64,000 bases of DNA from Nocardiopsis quinghaiensis (GTDB lineage: Bacteria > Actinomycetota > Actinomycetes > Streptosporangiales > Streptosporangiaceae): positions 1 through 64,000 of the forward strand of contig NZ_ML703337.1 in NCBI RefSeq assembly GCF_008638365.1, in the 5' to 3' direction. Position numbers and translations under genes: made by a program. Shown here one piece after another: positions 50,263 to 58,498 of this stretch; within the stretch, counting starts at the first letter, position 1; each line of letters starts with the position of its first letter. The notes under the pieces are model-generated. The model had not been told where the DNA came from. It did no database searches and worked only from the letters and a program-made list of their open reading frames with translations.

Positions 50263-52353
50263 TTGACCACCACACCACGACCCCTGACCCCCGCGACGGT
50301 GCTCGTCGCCAACCGGGGCGAGATCGCGCTACGGATCATCCGCACCCTGAAGCACATGGGGATCGGCTCGGTGGCGGTGTACACCGACGCCGACGCGGAC
50401 TCCCCGCACACCCTGGCCGCCGACCGCGCACTGCGGGTGGAGGGCTACCTGGACGCCGCCGCGATCGTGGCCGCCGCCCTGGACGGCGGCGCCACCATGG
50501 TGCACCCCGGCTACGGCTTCCTGTCCGAGAACGCCGACTTCGCACGGGCCTGCGCCGACGCCGGGCTGACCTTCGTCGGTCCGCCGCCCTCGGCCATCGA
50601 GGCGATGGGCGACAAGATCCGCGCCAAGGACACGGTGGCCGCCGCGGGCGTGCCCGTCCTGGGCGGGTTCACCGAGAAGCCCGGCCACCCCCTGGGCGAC
50701 GACGCACTGCTCGACGCCGCCGCCGAGGTCGGCTACCCACTGCTCATCAAGCCCTCCGCCGGCGGCGGCGGCAAGGGCATGCGGGCCGTGCACTCCCCCG
50801 ACGGGCTCGTCGCCGGCGCCGCGGCCGCCCGCCGGGAGGCCCTGGCCGCCTTCGGCGACTCCACCCTGCTGGTGGAGCGGCTGGTGCAGCGGCCCCGGCA
50901 CATCGAGGTACAGGTCCTGGCCGACGGCCACGGCAACGTCGTCCACCTGGGCGAACGCGAGTGCAGCCTGCAGCGCCGCCACCAGAAGGTGGTGGAGGAG
51001 GCACCCTCCCCGCTGCTCACCGACGCCCAGCGCGCCACCATGGGCGAGGCCGCCGTGGCCGCCGCCCGCTCCTGCGGGTACGTGGGCGCGGGCACGGTGG
51101 AGTTCATCGCCGAGGCGGGCTCCGACGGTGAGCTGTCCTTCTCGTTCCTGGAGATGAACACCCGCCTCCAGGTGGAGCACCCGGTCACCGAGAAGGTCGT
51201 GACCGTGCGCGGCGAGCGCGGCGTCGACCTGGTCGAGCTCCAGGTGCTGGTGGCGACGGGCGAGCCGCTGCCCTTCGTCCAGGAGGACGTGTCCTGGCAC
51301 GGGCACGCCGTGGAGTCGCGGATCTACGCCGAGGACGCCGACCGGGGCTTCCTGCCCACGGGCGGCCCGGTCCTGTCCCTCGTCGAGCCCTCCGGCCACG
51401 AGGTCCGGGTGGACTCGGGAATCGCCGTGGGCGTCGAGATCACCTCCGCGTTCGACCCGATGCTCGCCAAGGTGATCACCTGGGGCCCCGACCGCGCCAA
51501 GGCGCTGCGCCGGATGGACCACGCCCTGGCCGGGTACCTGCTGCTCGGCTGCGTCACCAACACCGCGTTCCTGCGCCGCCTGCTGCGCCACCCGCGCGTG
51601 GTGGCCGGCGACCTGAGCACCGACCTGATCGAGTCCGACCCGCCCGAACCCGCCCCCGAGACCGTTCCCGAGGACGTGTACGCGGCTGCGGCCCTGGACC
51701 ACCAGCTGGATCTGGAGGGGCCCGCCACCGCGGACCGGTTCGCCGTCCCCGACGGGTGGCGGATGGGCGAACGGGCGTGGACGCCGTGGCGGCTGCGGGC
51801 GCCCCGGCACGACTCCGCCGTCGTCCGCGTACGGCGTGTGGGGCGGGACACCTACCGGGTGCGTGTGGGCGACGGAGCATCCGCCGCGGCCCGGGCCCGC
51901 CGCTCCCCCGACGGAGCCTGGCTGCGAGTCACCTACGCGGGTCGCACGAGCACCTACACCCTTGCCCACGACCCGGCCACCGCGCACCGGTGGCTGGGCA
52001 CGGAGGGCACCGCGTGGACCCTGCACGAGGAGCCGGTGGCCGCCGCCCTGCGCGACGACGAGGCCGCCGCCGACGGCACGGTCCGCAGCCCCATGCCCGG
52101 AACGGTGCTCGACGTCCCGGTCCGGGTGGGACAGGCGGTACGGGCGGGGACCCCGCTCGCCGTCGTCGAGGCCATGAAGATGGAGCACTCCGTCACCTCA
52201 CCCGTCGACGGGACCGTCGCGACCGTGGCGGTGCGTCCCGGCGCGTCCGTACCCATGGACGCCGTCCTGGTCACCGTCGAGCCCGTACGGGACGAACCCG
52301 CCGACACCCAGGGCGTGTCCGCCCCCGCCACCAGCGAGGAGAACCAACGATGA
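50263..52353 (+). CDS. Acyl-CoA carboxylase alpha subunit (biotin carboxylase plus BCCP)
   Basis: A 696-residue alpha chain. The biotin carboxylase begins ATVLVANRGEIALRIIRTLK. ATP-grasp loop IKPSAGGGGKGMRAV and EMNTRLQVEHPVTEKVV are present, then a middle BT-like region, and C-terminal biotinyl domain RSPMPGTVLDVPVRVGQAV with VVEAMKMEHSV, biotin Lys about 639. The start is TTG 50263, supported by GAGG five to six bases upstream and by the seven-base gap to the beta stop; no ATG/GTG fits. Its stop overlaps the dehydrogenase ATG (ATGA). Valine, leucine, isoleucine pathway context points to MccA. Confidence 0.9.
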   Translation: MTTTPRPLTPATVLVANRGEIALRIIRTLKHMGIGSVAVYTDADADSPHTLAADRALRVEGYLDAAAIVAAALDGGATMVHPGYGFLSENADFARACADAGLTFVGPPPSAIEAMGDKIRAKDTVAAAGVPVLGGFTEKPGHPLGDDALLDAAAEVGYPLLIKPSAGGGGKGMRAVHSPDGLVAGAAAARREALAAFGDSTLLVERLVQRPRHIEVQVLADGHGNVVHLGERECSLQRRHQKVVEEAPSPLLTDAQRATMGEAAVAAARSCGYVGAGTVEFIAEAGSDGELSFSFLEMNTRLQVEHPVTEKVVTVRGERGVDLVELQVLVATGEPLPFVQEDVSWHGHAVESRIYAEDADRGFLPTGGPVLSLVEPSGHEVRVDSGIAVGVEITSAFDPMLAKVITWGPDRAKALRRMDHALAGYLLLGCVTNTAFLRRLLRHPRVVAGDLSTDLIESDPPEPAPETVPEDVYAAAALDHQLDLEGPATADRFAVPDGWRMGERAWTPWRLRAPRHDSAVVRVRRVGRDTYRVRVGDGASAAARARRSPDGAWLRVTYAGRTSTYTLAHDPATAHRWLGTEGTAWTLHEEPVAAALRDDEAAADGTVRSPMPGTVLDVPVRVGQAVRAGTPLAVVEAMKMEHSVTSPVDGTVATVAVRPGASVPMDAVLVTVEPVRDEPADTQGVSAPATSEENQR

Positions 52354-53507
52354 ACCGTCACCAGCTCTCGACCGAGCACGCCGACCTACGTGCCGCCGTG
52401 GAGGAGTTCGCGCGCAGCGAGGTCGCCCCGGTCATCGGCGACTACTACGAGCGGGAGGCCTTCCCGTACGAGATCGTCGCCAAGATGGGCCGGATGGGCC
52501 TGTTCGGGCTGCCCTTCCCCGAGGAGCACGGGGGCATGGGCGGCGACTACTTCGCGCTGTGCCTGGCGCTGGAGGAGCTCGCCCGGGTGGACTCGTCGGT
52601 GGCCATCACCCTGGAGGCGGGGGTGTCCCTGGGCGCGATGCCCATCTACCGGTTCGGCACCGACGACCAGAGGAAGACCCACCTGCCGAAGCTGTGCTCG
52701 GGCGAGGCGCTGGGGGCGTTCGGGCTGACCGAGCCGGACGGCGGCTCCGACGCGGGAGCCACGAAGACCAACGCGCGCCTGGAGGGCGGCGAGTGGGTGA
52801 TCAACGGGACGAAGTCCTTCATCACCAACTCGGGCACGGACATCACCGCCCTGGTGACGGTGACCGCCGTGACGGGGCGGCGGGAGGACGGGCGGCCGGA
52901 GATCTCCTCGATCCTGGTGCCCGCGGGCACGCCGGGCTTCTCGGTGGGCCAGAAGTACTCGAAGGTGGGCTGGAACGCCTCCGACACCAACGAGCTGGTG
53001 TTCGAGGACTGCCGGGTGCCCGAGGCCAACCTGGTCGGCGAGCGCGGACGCGGGTACGCGCAGTTCCTGCGGATCCTGGACGAGGGCCGCATCGCCATCG
53101 CGGCGCTGTCGGTCGGCCTGGCGCAGGGGTGCGTGGACGAGAGCGTGCGCTACTCCCACGAGCGGCACGCCTTCGGCAACTCCATCGGCACCTACCAGGC
53201 GATCCAGTTCAAGATCGCCGAGATGGAGTCGCGGGCGCACACCGCGCGGCTGGCCTACTACGACGCGGCCTCGCGGATGCTGGCGGGCGAGCCGTTCAAG
53301 AAGGAGGCGGCGATCGCCAAGCTGGTGGCCTCCAACGCCGCCATGGATAACGCGCGCGACGCCACACAGGTGTTCGGCGGCTACGGGTTCATGAACGACT
53401 ACCCGGTGGGCCGGTTCTACCGGGACGCCAAGATCCTGGAGGTCGGTGAGGGCACCAGCGAGGTGCAGAAGATGCTCATCGCCCGTGAGCTGGGCCTGCC
53501 CGCCTAG
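52350..53507 (+). CDS. Acyl-CoA dehydrogenase (isovaleryl-CoA type by context)
   Basis: A 385-residue flavoprotein. FGLTEPDGGSDAGATKTNAR near 126-145 and GTKSFITNSGTDI bind FAD; FEDCRVPEANLVGERGRGYA and QVFGGYGFMNDYPVGRFYRD are the dimer/tetramer and C-terminal motifs. DAKILEVGEGTSEVQKMLIA is the usual short-chain dehydrogenase end. The catalytic glutamate position cannot be fixed by eye. In an operon with a methylcrotonyl-CoA carboxylase it should oxidise isovaleryl-CoA. ATG overlaps the carboxylase stop. No hydratase (AUH) or HMG-CoA lyase follows, so the rest of leucine degradation lies elsewhere. Confidence 0.88.
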   Translation: MNRHQLSTEHADLRAAVEEFARSEVAPVIGDYYEREAFPYEIVAKMGRMGLFGLPFPEEHGGMGGDYFALCLALEELARVDSSVAITLEAGVSLGAMPIYRFGTDDQRKTHLPKLCSGEALGAFGLTEPDGGSDAGATKTNARLEGGEWVINGTKSFITNSGTDITALVTVTAVTGRREDGRPEISSILVPAGTPGFSVGQKYSKVGWNASDTNELVFEDCRVPEANLVGERGRGYAQFLRILDEGRIAIAALSVGLAQGCVDESVRYSHERHAFGNSIGTYQAIQFKIAEMESRAHTARLAYYDAASRMLAGEPFKKEAAIAKLVASNAAMDNARDATQVFGGYGFMNDYPVGRFYRDAKILEVGEGTSEVQKMLIARELGLPA

Positions 53508-54015
53508 TCCTAGTCCCGCCCGTGAGGACGAGCCCCGGAGGATGTCGCCCCGAAGGCACCTTTCACCTCACCACCACGGTGCCTATTGTCCGTCGGGGTG
53601 CCTTCTTCCGGGCGCCGCCACGGATTGTCCGTGGCCGGTTCCGGACATTATCCACCCTGGGTGCTCATGCCATTACCAGAGGTTCAGGAGAAAGCGACAA
53701 ACCGCGCGAGACGGGGCGTGAAAAGGTACGCGGGTCCTGCGGAGCGCCGTGTTCACGCAGGTAGTGACCGTGCAGGTCGCTCTCGACGGTGATGCCGAGA
53801 CCGAATCGGGTAGACAGGGGATGGAACACGAGGGCTCTGTGAACTCCGGTGAGTCACCGGGGAACAGCACCGAGGGGTGACAAGTCCCCGTAATCAACAC
53901 AGAATGGACCCGTACCACCAGAACGGGTCCCTGAGTTCCCGGACCCGGCCACCTCGCGGTGGGCTCCTGGCGGGGCCCACGGTCGACCACATCCCCCGCC
54001 CGGAGGAGACACCGG
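53508..54015. other. Intergenic stretch with hairpins
   Basis: 508 bases. Stems include AGGCACC...GGTGCCT (near 53556-53585) and CCACGGATTGTCCGTGG (near 53619-53635), together likely the terminator of the carboxylase operon. Base composition is less GC-biased from 53640 to 53900. Only a doubtful 43-codon frame (next entry) was found; otherwise nothing is seen. Confidence 0.5.
53749..53880 (+). CDS. Doubtful small open frame
   Basis: GTG 53749, with GGAG five bases upstream, opens a 43-codon frame giving an acidic peptide (FTQVVTVQVALDGDAETESG, then RQGMEHEGSVNSGESPGNST). About three quarters of third positions are G or C, less than real genes here, so coding is uncertain. An internal ATG at 53821 with AGGGG upstream is an alternative start for a 19-residue peptide. 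No family is recognised. Confidence 0.25.
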   Translation: MFTQVVTVQVALDGDAETESGRQGMEHEGSVNSGESPGNSTEG

Positions 54016-54660
54016 ATGGAAGGCGCCCTGCCTGTGATCGCGCTGGCCGCCGTCGTCATGTCGGCTGGCGCGGTCGTGGTCGCCGCGCACTTTCGCAAGG
54101 AGCGCACAGCCGAACTGCGGAGCTGGGCGCGCACGCACGGATGGACCTACACCGACCACCTCTCGCGTCCCCTGGGGGAGGCCGCCCTTCCCCGATCCAC
54201 CGTCGGTCCGCACCCGCGCGCCGAACACGTACTCACCGGTCGCCGCGGCCAGTACCCGGTGGTCGCCTTCGAGCAGACGCACACGATGGGCAGGGGCACG
54301 GGCAGGGTCCGGCACGCCTACCGGATCGTGGCCGTGCGCACCCCCGGGCCCAACGCCGAGCTGCGGATCCTGCGCAGGCGGGACCGGGGCATCTCCGACG
54401 ACACCTTCGACAGCGCCTTCCACGCCTCGGGTAACGACCCCGCGTTCACCGGGGCCGTACTCGACGGCGTGGTCACCAAGTGGCTGCTGGCCGACCCCCG
54501 GTCGCGGTCCCTGCCCGTGCACTTCAGCGGGGACTACGTCCTCACCTGGGCGGCCATGCGGCTGGACCCCGACCGTGCCCTGACCGTCGCCGACTACCTG
54601 ATCGACCTCGTGGAGCGGATCCCCGACGAGGCCTGGAAACGGCGTGCCCCGGGCCGCTGA
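54016..54660 (+). CDS. Hypothetical membrane-anchored protein
   Basis: A 214-residue protein with one N-terminal hydrophobic segment (LPVIALAAVVMSAGAVVVAA, residues 5-24) and then a soluble domain: RSWARTHGWTYTDHLSRPLG, RGQYPVVAFEQTHT, AYRIVAVRTPGPNAELRILR, HFSGDYVLTWAAMRLDPDRA and LTVADYLIDLVERIP. The WARxHGWxY segment followed by a region describing an extended sheet is common to actinobacterial DUF-type proteins anchored by a single helix; function not known. ATG 54016 has GGAGGAG eight bases upstream. It is the first of two small same-strand genes. Confidence 0.75.
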   Translation: MEGALPVIALAAVVMSAGAVVVAAHFRKERTAELRSWARTHGWTYTDHLSRPLGEAALPRSTVGPHPRAEHVLTGRRGQYPVVAFEQTHTMGRGTGRVRHAYRIVAVRTPGPNAELRILRRRDRGISDDTFDSAFHASGNDPAFTGAVLDGVVTKWLLADPRSRSLPVHFSGDYVLTWAAMRLDPDRALTVADYLIDLVERIPDEAWKRRAPGR

Positions 54661-54760
54661 GCGGCGCCGCCACCGGTACGTACGCCGTCCAGGTGTGCTG
54701 CCCGCCCGCGAGGGGCGGATAAGATCCGCTTGCCCCGTAGCAACAAGGAGTAGCACCCCC

Positions 54761-54919
54761 ATGAGCGACCCCAACGCGACGCACCGCATCTCGCGCGCGG
54801 ACCTGTTCCGCGACGACGAGGAGGAGACCACCCCGGACCCCAACGCGACCGCCCGCATCTCCCGAGCGGACCTGTTCGGCGACGACGAGGACCCCCCGGC
54901 GCAGGGCGACGAGCGCTGA
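54761..54919 (+). CDS. 52-residue protein made of two 18-residue repeats
   Basis: MSDPNATHRISRADLF begins the protein. Residues 3-20 (DPNATHRISRADLFRDDE) and 26-43 (DPNATARISRADLFGDDE) are near-identical copies separated by EETTP, and an acidic/basic tail follows. It has no membrane span or cysteine. AAGGAG lies ten bases before ATG 54761, and a strong terminator follows 18 bases after the stop, as expected of a real short gene. Codon third positions are G/C-rich. The unit resembles a linear docking or phospho-site motif (NAT-x-RISRADL) rather than a folded domain; that is speculation. Confidence 0.72.
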   Translation: MSDPNATHRISRADLFRDDEEETTPDPNATARISRADLFGDDEDPPAQGDER

Positions 54920-54936
54920 GGCCCCCCGAACGGCGA

Positions 54937-54967
54937 AGCGCCCATCCGTTCCCCTCGGATGGGCGCT
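54937..54967. terminator. Bidirectional terminator
   Basis: AGCGCCCATCCG (54937-54948) and CGGATGGGCGCT (54956-54967) form a perfect 12-bp stem with a 7-base loop, between the small repeat protein (plus) and thrS (minus). It can end transcripts from both sides. Confidence 0.8.
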
Positions 54968-55015
54968 CCTCCCGCGTCGTGCCCCGCACGGGGCGGTGCC
55001 GGGCGGCCGGACGCG

Positions 55016-56989
55016 TCAGCGGCGCTCGCGGACGGCGGCCACGATCTCGGCCACCGCCTCGTCCACCGGCACACCGTTGTTCTGCGAGCCGTCCCGGTAA
55101 CGGAAGGACACCGCGTCCTTGCTGATGTCCTCGTCGCCGGCCAGCAGCATGAAGGGCACCTTCTGCTTCTGGGCGTTGCGGATCTTCTTCTGCATACGGT
55201 CGTCGCTGGCGTCCACCTCGACGCGGACGCCCTCGGCGCGCAGCTTGGCGGCGACCTCCTGCAGGTAGGGCACGTGCTCGTCGGCGATGGGGATGCCGAC
55301 GGCCTGCACCGGGGCCAGCCAGGCCGGAAAAGCGCCCGCGTAGTGCTCCAGCAGGACGGCGAAGAACCGCTCGATGGAGCCGAACAGGGCGCGGTGGATC
55401 ATCACCGGACGCTGGCGCGAGCCGTCGGCGGCGGTGTACCGCAGGTCGAACAGCTCGGGCAGGTTGAAGTCCAACTGGATGGTGGACATCTGCCAGGTAC
55501 GGCCGATGGCGTCCTTGGCCTGCACCGAGATCTTGGGGCCGTAGAAGGCGGCCCCGCCCGGGTCCATGACCAGGTTCAGACCCTGCTTCTGCGCGGCGTC
55601 GCGCAGGGTCTCGGTGGCCTCCGCCCACACCTCGTCGCCGCCGACGTACTTCTCCGGGTCCTTGGTGGACAGCTCCAGGTAGAAGTCGTCCAGGCCGTAG
55701 TCGCGCAGCAGGTCGAGCACGAAGGTCAGCAGCGAGTCCAGCTCGTCGGCCATCTGCTCCTTGGTGCAGTAGATGTGCGCGTCGTCCTGGGTGAAGCCGC
55801 GGGCGCGGGTCAGGCCGTGCACCACGCCCGACTTCTCGTACCGGTACACGGTGCCGAACTCGAACATGCGCAGCGGCAGCTCACGGTAGGAGCGCCCGCG
55901 CGCGTCGAAGATCAGGTTGTGCATCGGGCAGTTCATCGGCTTGAGGTAGTAGTCCTGGCCGCCGTCGAGCTGCATGGGGGGGTACATCCCGTCCGCGTAC
56001 CAGCTCAGGTGCTGGGACTTCTCGAACAGGGTGCTCTTGGTGGCGTGCGGGGTGTAGACGAACTCGTACCCGCTCTCCTCGTGCCTCTTGCGGGAGTAGT
56101 CCTCCATCACCCGGCGGATGGTGCCGCCCTTGGGGTGGAAGACCGCCAGGCCCGAGCCGATCTCGTCCGGGATGGAGAACAGGTCGAGCTCGGAGCCGAG
56201 CTTGCGGTGGTCGCGCTTCTCGGCCTCCTCCAGGAAGGTCAGGTACTCCTTGAGGGCTTCCTTGCTCTCCCACGCGGTGCCGTAGACGCGCTGCAGCTGC
56301 GGGTTGGTCTCCTTGCCCCGCCAGTAGGCGGCGGCGGTGCGCATGAGCTTGAAGGCCGGGACGACGCGGGTGGTGGGCAGGTGCGGCCCGCGGCACAGGT
56401 CCTTCCAGCACAGTTCGCCGGTGCGCGGGTGGACGTTGTCGTAGATGGTCAGCTCGCCGGCTCCGACCTCCACCCCCGCGCCCTCGGCGGCCTCGGCGGT
56501 GCCGCCCTTGAGGCCGATCAGCTCCAGCTTGTAGGGCTCGGTGGCCAGCTCGGCGCGGGCGTCCTCGTCGGAGACGACGCGGCGGTCGAAGCGCTGCCCC
56601 TGCTTGATGATCTGCTGCATCCTCTTCTCGATGCTCTTCAGATCGGCGGGGGTGAAGGGCTCGGCGACGTCGAAGTCGTAGTAGAAGCCGTTCTCGACGG
56701 GCGGGCCGATGCCCAGCCTGGCCTCGGGGAAGAGCTCCTGGACGGCCTGGGCGAGGACGTGCGCGGTGGAGTGGCGCAGGATCGCCCGGCCCTCCTCGGA
56801 GCCGATGGTGACCGGCTCGACGGTGTCACCGTCGTGCAGCTCCCGGGCGAGGTCGCGCGGTTCGCCGTTGACCAGCGCCGCGATGACGGTCCTGCCGTCG
56901 GCCTCCAGTGCCTGCCCCGCCGTGGTGGTGGCCGCCACCGCACGCGGGGTTCCGGCGAGGGTGATGTGCAGCTCAGGCGCGGCGGACAC
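55016..56989 (-). CDS. thrS: Threonyl-tRNA synthetase
   Basis: A 657-residue class II synthetase charging tRNA-Thr. The order is a TGS domain (residues 7-65), the editing domain with [20 protein letters not shown] (near 73-92) and [13 protein letters not shown], then the catalytic core: [20 protein letters not shown], motif 2 [20 protein letters not shown], zinc-ligand Cys in [20 protein letters not shown], and motif 3 ending [22 protein letters not shown]-terminal anticodon-binding domain has [23 protein letters not shown] 56989 is supported by TAGGAG eight bases upstream. The size is normal for actinobacteria. Confidence 0.95.
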   Translation of the reverse strand: MSAAPELHITLAGTPRAVAATTTAGQALEADGRTVIAALVNGEPRDLARELHDGDTVEPVTIGSEEGRAILRHSTAHVLAQAVQELFPEARLGIGPPVENGFYYDFDVAEPFTPADLKSIEKRMQQIIKQGQRFDRRVVSDEDARAELATEPYKLELIGLKGGTAEAAEGAGVEVGAGELTIYDNVHPRTGELCWKDLCRGPHLPTTRVVPAFKLMRTAAAYWRGKETNPQLQRVYGTAWESKEALKEYLTFLEEAEKRDHRKLGSELDLFSIPDEIGSGLAVFHPKGGTIRRVMEDYSRKRHEESGYEFVYTPHATKSTLFEKSQHLSWYADGMYPPMQLDGGQDYYLKPMNCPMHNLIFDARGRSYRELPLRMFEFGTVYRYEKSGVVHGLTRARGFTQDDAHIYCTKEQMADELDSLLTFVLDLLRDYGLDDFYLELSTKDPEKYVGGDEVWAEATETLRDAAQKQGLNLVMDPGGAAFYGPKISVQAKDAIGRTWQMSTIQLDFNLPELFDLRYTAADGSRQRPVMIHRALFGSIERFFAVLLEHYAGAFPAWLAPVQAVGIPIADEHVPYLQEVAAKLRAEGVRVEVDASDDRMQKKIRNAQKQKVPFMLLAGDEDISKDAVSFRYRDGSQNNGVPVDEAVAEIVAAVRERR

Positions 56990-57422
56990 GGTGACTCCTA
57001 GGAAGACGTGGACGGCTGTCGAACGCGCGGCGACCGCCCAGTACGGGCGGTCGGGCGTCCGCCTCCGATGCTATCGGCTCCGGAACGGATCCGCCTCGGT
57101 CGTCCACAGGTCGCCCGGTGTCCCCGGCGCCCGCGGACTCCCTCTCCCCCGGCCACGGGGCCGGGAGATTCGGCTGTGGATTCGGTCCAGGGTTCGGGTA
57201 CTCCGATCCGTGTTCGGGTGAAGGGGGACGGACGGGGCACAAGTGTGGGCAGAGGTTTGTTCTGGCAGGAGTCGCCCTTTCCAGAACTGTCCACAGCCTT
57301 ACGGAAGACCATTGATCCCGACATCGGGATCGGTGAGAATCAGCAGACATCCGACCACCGCCGACCACCGTCCCCAGTCGACCCGAATGCACCCACTCGT
57401 TTCGACCGAATACTGTGAGCGC
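56990..57422. promoter_or_regulatory. Region between thrS and the PGPGW gene, with leader hairpin
   Basis: 433 bases, no gene. CGACCGCCC (57031-57039) and GGGCGGTCG (57045-57053) make a 9-bp stem 42 bases before the thrS start, i.e. in the thrS leader; it could be a terminator/anti-terminator element or a ThrRS-binding hairpin. I looked for a T-box (AGGGUGGAACCGCG-like) and did not find one. A -10-like TACTGT lies six bases before the plus-strand ATG at 57423. Confidence 0.5.
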
Positions 57423-57842
57423 ATGTCACCGAGCCCACCGAACGGCCCGCCGGCCCCGGAGACATCCCCCAGACGCCCTACCCGTATGCGCAGGTGGCGG
57501 CGGCTACGAGCGAGGCTGCGCCTGTTCCGCAGGCGCATGCACACCCACCCGGCCCTGCGCCTGCCCTGGCGCATCCTCGTGGGGACCGTCGGCACCATCG
57601 TGATCCTGGCCGGGCTCATCATGCTGGTCGTTCCCGGCCCCGGTCTGGCCGCCGTCGTCCTCGGCCTGGTCATCATCAGCACCGAGTTCCGCTGGGCCCG
57701 GCGGCTGGTGCGGCCCGCCCAGGTGTGGTTCCACCGCGCGGAGCGGTACGGGATTCGGCTCAGGAACGACCTCCTCCGACGTGTCCGGGAGCGCAGGTCG
57801 GCCCGGCGGCGCACCCTGCCCGACACACCCTCCGCCGAGTAG
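57423..57842 (+). CDS. PGPGW-domain membrane protein
   Basis: A 139-residue protein with a very basic N-terminal tail (TRMRRWRRLRARLRLFRRRM) and a pair of hydrophobic spans: ILVGTVGTIVILAGLIMLVV, then PGPGLAAVVLGLVIISTEFR. VVPGPG is the signature of the TIGR02611/PGPGW family. It ends with an amphipathic, basic C-terminus. These inner-membrane proteins have no established function. ATG 57423 comes six bases after TACTGT with no ribosome-binding site, so leaderless translation is likely. A 17-bp terminator stem follows 62 bases after its stop. Confidence 0.8.
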   Translation: MSPSPPNGPPAPETSPRRPTRMRRWRRLRARLRLFRRRMHTHPALRLPWRILVGTVGTIVILAGLIMLVVPGPGLAAVVLGLVIISTEFRWARRLVRPAQVWFHRAERYGIRLRNDLLRRVRERRSARRRTLPDTPSAE

Positions 57843-57904
57843 AGAACGGTCTCCCGGCGGAGCGGACGTGCGCCCCCCCGTGCCCGCGGGCGCACAAGGA
57901 GAGT

Positions 57905-57939
57905 GGGGCCGGGTTCCGTGTGACACGGAACCCGGCCCC
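57905..57939. terminator. Bidirectional terminator with 17-bp stem
   Basis: 57905-57921 and 57923-57939 are exact reverse complements with one base between them (effectively a 15-bp stem and 5-base loop), ending in TCTTC on the plus strand. It separates the PGPGW gene from the convergent tRNA-Val. Confidence 0.85.
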
Positions 57940-57948
57940 TCTTCGATG

Positions 57949-58022
57949 TGGGCGATACTGGACTCGAACCAGTGACCTCGTCGGTGTGAACGACGCGCTC
58001 TAGCCAACTGAGCTAATCGCCC
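57949..58022 (-). tRNA. tRNA-Val (CAC)
   Basis: The minus strand folds as a full cloverleaf: acceptor GGGCGAT/ATCGCCC, D-arm GCTCAGTTGGCTAGAGC, anticodon stem CGTCG with loop TTCACAC (anticodon CAC, reading GUG), T-arm GGTTCGAGTCC. CCA is not encoded. A -10-like TAGAGT lies about 40 bases upstream of its 5' end (58064-58069 region). Confidence 0.96.
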
Positions 58023-58498
58023 CCAAACGCTGTCCTGCCCGCTCTGCGGTTCGGACAAGAAAAACTCTAGCGCATGTCCGAGGGTGGTCGGCGCACGCGG
58101 ACGCACCCGACGGTTACACCAGTGTGTGACAGAGATCACATTACCTTTCCAAAAGGTTCGTGGGAGTGTCTGCTGTCGGGCCCGAACCCTGCAGTGATAG
58201 GGAGTTCCAACCCCCACGGCCCCGTCGGGAAGCACCCTGACATGACCTTCGGGTGACGTGGGACACCCGACATGGGGAAATCTTTGGTTTCTCCTGGTCA
58301 TTACAGTGACGAAGGATCGTGGAGCCGTGCAGCGGCGCGCTGGACCCGCTGGGCGGGCAGCGAGACCTCCGGTCCCAATCCCACCAAGAAAGCCTCCGTA
58401 CTCACGTCATGTTCCGCGGGAAGCCGCGTTGGAGCGGGTGAGACGGCAACCGACCCGCGCCGCGACAGCAAGGGCGGACGAGAAAAGGTTTGGCGAAC
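58023..58498. promoter_or_regulatory. Upstream region of the ssgB-like gene, with CRP-type site
   Basis: 476 bases containing no convincing gene. TGTGACAGAGATCACA at 58125-58140 is a perfect CRP/FNR-family consensus palindrome, 358 bases before the ssgB-like ATG, and ACCTTTCCAAAAGGT follows at once (58143-58157). From the opposite side the region carries the tRNA-Val promoter. Promoter elements for ssgB were not fixed. Confidence 0.6.
58125..58140. promoter_or_regulatory. CRP/FNR-type palindrome
   Basis: TGTGA-N6-TCACA, exact match to the cAMP-receptor-protein consensus. Streptomyces Crp (which binds GTG-N6-CAC) influences development and secondary metabolism. The nearest downstream gene is the SsgA/SsgB-family regulator, though 358 bases away. 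Confidence 0.6.

Noticed and set aside
56990-57422. T-box riboswitch in the thrS leader
   Set aside because: No AGGGUGG-type T-box sequence or specifier hairpin was found, only one simple stem.
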